Source: Oscillospiraceae bacterium
GTDB lineage: Bacteria > Bacillota > Clostridia > Oscillospirales > Oscillospiraceae
Direction: 5' to 3'
DNA: 5,042 nt
Assembly: GCA_031288675.1 (NCBI GenBank)
Contig: JAITQY010000162.1
Coordinates: 1-5,042 of the forward strand
Under the pieces are notes generated by a model, which worked only from the letters and a program-made list of their open reading frames with translations, had not been told where the DNA came from and searched no databases. Position 1 is the first letter of the stretch. The number at the start of each line of letters is the position of its first letter. A program made the translations under genes and the position numbers. Shown one piece after another: positions 4,968-5,042 of this stretch.

Positions 4968-5042
4968 GAACTGCTGTGCTTGTCAGCGGCGGCGGGACTA
5001 ACCTGCAAGCACTTATCGACGCCAAAGCTTGCGGCGGGCTTC
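4961..5042 (+). CDS. purN: Phosphoribosylglycinamide formyltransferase, N-terminal part (runs off right edge)
   Basis: PurN transfers a formyl group from 10-formyltetrahydrofolate to GAR, two steps before PurM in purine synthesis. Only 27 codons are present: the product begins MVRTAVLVSGGGTNLQALID, the standard N-terminal strand and phosphate-binding SGGGTN loop of the family, which is about 190-210 residues long. The ATG at 4961 overlaps the last seven bases of purM, and AAGGAG at 4945-4950 lies ten bases before it. The order purM-purN is the common one in Firmicute purine operons, so purH and purD may follow off the edge. Confidence 0.93.
   Translation, partial: MVRTAVLVSGGGTNLQALIDAKACGGL

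Overview
The window looks like chromosomal DNA of an endospore-forming Clostridia-type Firmicute with moderate G+C. The evidence is a full-length spoIIE gene (found only in endospore formers), GGAGG-type ribosome binding sites at every gene start, and strong SigA-type promoters. I cannot name a genus from the sequence.

Layout. On the minus strand lie the N-terminal 118 codons of rplM (ribosomal protein L13, running off the left edge), its leader and a near-consensus promoter. Next comes a gap of about 500 bp, and then spoIIE (860-3220, minus). A divergent intergenic region of 233 bp (3221-3453) carries the spoIIE promoter on one strand and an extended -10 promoter on the other. The plus-strand operon that follows contains a small CYTH-domain protein gene (3454-3987), purM (3984-4967) and the start of purN (4961 to the edge). 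These three genes overlap by 4 and 7 bases, so translation is probably coupled.

How the genes work together. PurN (step 3) and PurM (step 5) belong to de novo purine synthesis. The CYTH protein is probably a triphosphate-binding enzyme of unknown substrate, and it leads this operon. SpoIIE is a membrane-anchored PP2C phosphatase that activates the forespore sigma factor SigF by dephosphorylating SpoIIAA. Its upstream region has a -10 box with a -35-like element 21 bp away and a possible Spo0A box, which resembles Spo0A-dependent SigA promoters. rplM is a separate housekeeping unit whose leader can fold next to the ribosome binding site.

The least expected part is the spoIIE-rplM gap. It is a mosaic of degenerate 7-bp repeat arrays: TAATGAT-like, two related NNNGACT arrays that share a TTCCCCGTCCACT head, and an AATTTGC-like array. 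A 19-bp near-perfect palindrome lies among them. One array runs across the spoIIE stop codon. A good plus-strand promoter reads into this mosaic with no gene behind it. No CRISPR array, tRNA, rRNA or transposase gene was seen. The remaining sequence is ordinary core genome.
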